NCBI RefSeq assembly: GCF_033546915.1
Contig: NZ_CP137850.1
Location: 186,001-250,000, forward strand
DNA length: 64,000 nucleotides
Origin: Mycoplasmopsis verecunda
GTDB taxonomy: Bacteria; Bacillota_I; Bacilli_A; Mycoplasmatales; Metamycoplasmataceae
Reading direction: 5' to 3'
Made by a program: the position numbers and the translations under genes. Of this stretch, positions 61,382-64,000 are shown piece by piece (positions within the stretch are counted from its first letter, which is position 1; each line of letters begins with the position of its first letter). The notes beneath the pieces are model-generated. The model saw only the letters and a program-made list of their open reading frames with translations. It did no database searches and was not told the DNA's origin.

Positions 61382-64000
61382 ATGAGTAAAAAAACAAAAT
61401 TAATATTGTTATTAAATATTGGTATAGTAATTCCTGCTACAGGAATTGTGGCAACTAGTTGTCATAAACCTCAAAGTACTATAACATCTGAGACGATTAT
61501 TCAACAGGATATAAATGCTATAGAGAGAATGAAACTAACAGAAACTAAAAACAACCTGTTAAAATTACAGCAATCACAAATGAGAGATAATATCATCAAA
61601 ATAATTGATGATAAAATTTTAGCTATACCTTATAACATTAAATATAATGATGTTGATTGGAATTTAATAAAAATAAATGCTCTATATAATAGTTACAAAA
61701 GTTTATACTCAAAACTAGCGGATAAAAAAATATTTAATACTTCAGATCATAATAATCAAAAAATACATATAGAACAATTACTAGCTACAAGGTCAACTAA
61801 TTTAGAAGAGATGGAATCTATATTAAATAGCATAACACACTATATAGATTCATATATTAATTCAATTGATAAATATAATAATTTATTAAAAAAATTTGAA
61901 GAATTAAAAGAAAAATATTTATCAAAAGTAATGGATTCAGTAATTAAAACAATACTTTTAAATGAAATAGAACATCAAATTACCAATATTAAAAATGGTT
62001 CTACTGAGCTGATGAGTATAGAAAGTGCATATAAAAAAATATATGGTAATCTTATAAATATACTCGATTTAAAATTAGATGTTTTACTTTCTAAAAATGA
62101 TGATTTTAAAATTGAAGAAATATCCAAAAATAAAACCTTAGAAATTATTAATGATAGCGAAATAAAATTCGATCAATTGGAAGAGAAACTTGTATATATA
62201 AAACAACTTTGGCAAAATAATGAAAATATAATTACTCAATATCATCTTAAGCAAAATAACATTCTTAATATTGAAAGCAAATTCAGAAATAGCTTAAGTA
62301 AATATGAAAACTACATAAAATATGATCAAACTGAAATCTCAAATGAAATTAACGAATTAAAAGAACAAATAGAGTTTCTAAAGAAAAAAAGCAATTTAAC
62401 TCTAGATGATATAGCAAAAATAGATACAGAAGCAATAGATAATTCATATATACACAGAATACAATTATTACAAGAAATTTCTCTAGATAAATTTAATTCT
62501 TTTAGAATTAATAATTTATTTAAAAACACACCTATATTAAATAAGATTATTTCATCCATATCCGATATTATGTATAGCATAATATCAAACGGTAATATTA
62601 ACGAATATAAGAAAGAAATAGAATATCAACAAGGATTAATTTTAAGATTACAGAACTTAAAAACTGTTCGTACAAATTATAATGAATGAATATATGTAGA
62701 GCAAACTAATAATCTTATAGATAAATTATTTAAAATTACTAACTTGCATACTAATGAAATTAATAAATTAATAGATGAAATTAACTCAAGAAACTTCATT
62801 TTTGAACAATACAAAAATAGCTATCTTGATGCATCAAAAAATTATTCAGATATAAAATTTGGTGCTAATTTAGCTTTTAAATCCAAATTTGTAACAGATA
62901 TTTTAAAATTTGCAAAAAATGAATATGATAAAATCAACACTAATGCCTATTTTAATAATACATACAGTAATCTTGCAAAAATAAATGATATATTACATTC
63001 ATACAATGAACTTAATTTAAATACTAATTTTAACAAGTATTCTGATAATTTGCAAAATAAAATCAAATCAATTCTAGATTCTAAATACGAAACAACGGCA
63101 GATTTTACCAATGTTATTGATGAAGTTAATGATGTACTAAGTAATTACGGAAAGTATGACAGTATTTTAAGAAAATATAATGACCTATTAAATAAAGCTA
63201 AAGAGCAATATCCTTCTAATTTATTAAATAATTTAATTACACTGTTACAATCACAAATAGATAGCACAAATAGATATATAAATTATGATGAAATTCTTTC
63301 TTCTTACGAACAACTTAATAATATAGTTGAATCATATGTTAATTTCGGTTTAAAAAATACTATATCTAGTTATAAGATTGAAAAATCAAAACAAAATCTT
63401 GACTTTATACTCAATAAAAACATTACTTCGATTCAAGAACTTAAAACAGCTATATCACAACTAAAATCTACTATAGATATAAATGCAAAATATGAAGATT
63501 TATTAACTAAATATAATGATGTTTGATTAGAAACAAATAATTCATATCAATCTGATTTATTAAAAAGTTTGCAAACAATAATAAGAAATAAAATTTTACA
63601 AATAAGAAACCACGAGAATCATAATGATTATCTTGAAGTGCTACAAGTAATTAATCAACAATTAAATAAATATCAAGAATTAAATTTAAATAATTTTTAT
63701 AGTGACTCAAATAATTCTTTACAACTAAGATATAAAATAACTGCTCTAATAAATAAATCCACCAATGATTTATCAGCATTTAGCCAAATTTTAAATAATA
63801 TTAGACTCCACATTAACAATAATAGAAAGTTTGAGTTAGATTACAATAAAACATTAGAAAAACTTAAAAAAGAAAGCAATTATATAAAAGCACAAATACT
63901 AAAATATAATGGTTCTATTTCAAATCAAAATCAAGATTTGTTAAATATAAAATTAATAAACGACAAGTTAATAGATAACAAAGCTAATAATGAGTTATTT
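61382..64000 (+). CDS. Large repetitive coiled-coil lipoprotein, N-terminal part
   Basis: I chose ATG 61382 because GGAG lies 8 nt upstream; it starts a lipoprotein signal ending at Cys27 (IVATSC). The frame is open in code 4 to the window edge, 873 codons so far. The mature part is entirely helical and rich in Asn, Lys, Ile and Leu. It shows a loosely repeating module of roughly 90-110 residues: YxxLLxKYNDL, about 10 residues, then YxSxLLxxLxxxIxxxI (for example near residues 590, 700). No enzyme motif. Likely a surface-exposed rod or adhesin-like protein; the function is unknown. Confidence 0.85.

Overview
This is an AT-rich mollicute chromosome segment. TGA must be read as tryptophan: almost every long gene, including opp, rpoB and rpoC, is closed by in-frame TGA under the standard code and opens under code 4. 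The lipoproteins, the 16S-23S pair without an adjacent 5S, the PDxFFG protein, a p37-type transporter and IS1634- and IS30-type elements point to a Mycoplasma/Mycoplasmopsis of the bovis-fermentans-hominis side of the genus. I do not name a species.

Layout. 1-6046: two convergent large coiled-coil membrane or surface proteins, one clipped by an IS1634-type element. 6190-21354: a tight seven-gene operon made of a giant membrane-anchored PDxFFG protein carrying an HEYGH zinc-protease motif, the oligopeptide permease oppABCDF and a lipoprotein. 21585-23442: a second IS1634-type element. 23524-24994: a YqaJ-like nuclease and a nucleotide-kinase-like protein. 25182-25604: a small lipoprotein. 25741-30547: the 16S-23S rRNA operon. 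30583-32779: an unknown protein, then rplK-rplA. 32940-34273: three overlapping genes for two-helix membrane proteins. 34394-38807: a HAD phosphatase, an ECF-transporter S component and a very degenerate ABC ATPase whose tail is cut by an IS30-type element. 40432-44220: a TPP riboswitch followed by a p37-type thiamine-phosphate ABC transporter. 44419-52561: rpoB-rpoC. 52541-56520: two nested IS1634-type elements. 56547-58008: dUTPase, tRNA-Leu and a frameshifted membrane gene. 58025-59576: a second IS30-type element. 59679-61275: thiol peroxidase and an M42 aminopeptidase. 61382-end: a large repetitive lipoprotein.

How it works together. The first operon looks like a peptide-scavenging unit: a surface protease candidate made together with the importer of its likely products. 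The second transporter is under thiamine pyrophosphate control. Six insertion sequences shape the window. The IS1634-type copies make target duplications of 50, 120, 178 and about 240 bp. These often carry the whole 3' end of the gene that was hit, so rpoC and the nuclease survive insertion. All four of these transposase genes contain single-base homopolymer indels whose net effect keeps the frame open. Several genes start 6 nt after a TATAAT box and have no Shine-Dalgarno sequence, which suggests leaderless mRNAs.
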